Assembly: GCA_944368215.1 (NCBI GenBank)
Contig: CALVWX010000005.1
Coordinates: 1-32,480 of the forward strand
DNA length: 32,480 nt
Direction of reading: 5' to 3'
From: an uncultured Clostridia bacterium
GTDB lineage: Bacteria > Bacillota > Clostridia > Christensenellales > Borkfalkiaceae
The notes under the pieces were generated by a model. That model was not told the origin of the DNA. It did not search any database and saw nothing but the letters and a program-made list of their open reading frames with translations. The position numbers and the translations under genes are program-made. Position 1 is the stretch's first letter; each line of letters opens with the position of its first letter. Shown piece after piece: positions 32,386 to 32,480 of this stretch.

Positions 32386-32480
32386 ATGAGCAAAGTAAAA
32401 TCTGCAATAATCACCGCATTCGTGGTAATTGCGATTATCGTCGCCGCAGTGTTCGGCGTTGCGTCGTTCAATGTCGGCGC
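32386..32480 (+). CDS. secD: N terminus of a membrane protein, probably SecD/SecDF (cut by the window end)
   Basis: Only 31 codons are visible: a short basic start (MSKVKSA) and one hydrophobic helix (IITAFVVIAIIVAAVFGVASF). AAGGAG fixes the ATG. The identity rests on the SecD-like N terminus and on synteny: yajC, SCIFF genes, then secD/secDF is a common Clostridia order. No diagnostic domain is within the window. Confidence 0.6.
   Translation, partial: MSKVKSAIITAFVVIAIIVAAVFGVASFNVG

Overview
The window looks like chromosomal DNA from an uncultured, spore-forming, anaerobic Firmicute of the class Clostridia. Three things point there: a complete spoIIAA-spoIIAB-sigF operon, the SCIFF ranthipeptide pair (scfA/scfB) next to yajC and secD, and sigma-A style promoters (TTGACA-17-TATAAT) in front of nearly every operon. 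Shine-Dalgarno (SD) sites are mostly AGGAGG-like, but several genes lack one and may be leaderless. Species cannot be named from this sequence alone.

Layout. Positions 78-5621 (minus strand): phosphoglucomutase; an rdgB-yfcE-membrane-membrane operon; and trmL. 5801-9558 (plus): a structured repeat, a PHO-box-like promoter, a Na/Pi cotransporter, then MarR-DegV. 9644-11590 (minus): a small membrane protein, a hairpin-rich gene-free stretch with two long repeats and a duplicated tRNA-Val end, then a four-gene tRNA operon (fMet, Met, Glu, Val). 11653-14628 (plus): tilS, a MIF-like tautomerase, a structured repeat, hpt and a DUF378 protein. 14731-18424: an ABC exporter pair behind an unusual 11-bp-phased operator array, then a GNAT acetyltransferase. 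18518-21401: the sporulation sigma-F operon and an aminotransferase. 21540-22290: two candidate small RNAs on the minus strand and a small XRE regulator with two matching operators. 22304-28962: argH, divergent from ruvC-ruvA-ruvB-queA-tgt. 29096-32480: yajC, a TIGR04086 membrane protein, scfA, a long structured gap, scfB, and the start of secD.

The gene content is mostly housekeeping. The unusual biology is between the genes. A roughly 185-nt element (here 'family A') occurs as four full copies and one fragment. The copies share a five-hairpin plan in which the stems change by compensating substitutions while loop cores (GGGC in P3, usually GGCC in P5) persist. This suggests an undescribed structured RNA or RNA-shaped mobile repeat. 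One copy sits behind a duplicated 3' end of the tautomerase gene, one overlaps the ruvC stop codon, and one sits 11 bases before the scfB start, which has no SD.

Other non-coding signals are a tandem pair of small RNA genes beside an XRE regulator, TATAAT-N6-ATG leaderless genes, promoters whose -35 box lies in or against the preceding hairpin, and a T-arm insertion in the initiator tRNA. All functional statements rest on reading motifs by eye; no database search or folding program was run.
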